A model generated the notes under the pieces. The model was not told the origin of the DNA. It ran no database searches and worked only from the letters and a program-made list of their open reading frames with translations. Shown here piece by piece: positions 14,436 to 14,437 of a DNA stretch of 14,437 bases (positions are counted from its first letter, which is position 1; each line of letters starts with the position of its first letter). This DNA comes from Bacteroidales bacterium UBA6267 (GTDB taxonomy: Bacteria; Bacteroidota; Bacteroidia; Bacteroidales; UBA1556): NCBI GenBank assembly GCA_002440745.1, contig DJVB01000054.1, forward strand, positions 30,579-45,015. Reading direction: 5' to 3'. Both the position numbers and the translations under genes were made by a program.

Positions 14436-14437
14436 AA

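Overview
This 14.4 kb window comes from a member of the phylum Bacteroidota. The evidence is a type IX secretion (T9SS) C-terminal sorting domain on a giant secreted protein, several domain families that are abundant in Bacteroidota surface proteins (GEVED, CHU_C-associated Ig-like, CARDB-like), a pair of LVIVD-type lipoproteins, AT-rich leaders without clear Shine-Dalgarno sequences, and a LemA-TPM-TPM operon. I cannot assign a genus. I see no tRNA, rRNA, CRISPR array or insertion sequence.

Layout. (1) Positions 52-2091, plus strand: three closely spaced genes for two small LVIVD/beta-propeller-like lipoproteins and a predicted outer-membrane beta-barrel protein. They end in a strong intrinsic terminator at 2111-2146. 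(2) Positions 2145-4031, minus strand: lemA, a stand-alone TPM-domain protein and a membrane-anchored TPM protein with a glycine-rich tail. The first two are translationally coupled through TAATG. The third should start at 2993 rather than at the longer in-frame ATG at 3047. A candidate Bacteroidota promoter lies at 4056-4084. (3) Positions 4161-14435, minus strand: one uninterrupted 3424-residue gene filling 71% of the window. It starts with a signal peptide and ends with a T9SS type A sorting domain, followed by an intrinsic terminator at 4109-4140. The window stops two bases upstream of its start codon, so its promoter is not visible.

The giant protein holds no enzyme domain that I recognise. 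From the N terminus it reads: MAM/jelly-roll-like domain, Ig-like domain, an 'SRTQM' beta module, a parallel beta-helix ending in a DIGADEF motif, then a long array built from CARDB-like repeats (ten in all), three Ig-like domains each interrupted by another domain, two GEVED domains and a second MAM-like domain, and finally the sorting domain. It is best read as a very large cell-surface or released adhesin/matrix-type protein. The most interesting observation is that the three Ig-like domains are split at the same point by different guest domains (a lamin-tail domain and two SRTQM-type modules), inside a larger duplicated block.

The three units look functionally independent: an envelope lipoprotein/barrel operon, an inner-membrane LemA/TPM operon, and a T9SS cargo. 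I saw no sign of a new defence, toxin or mobile system.
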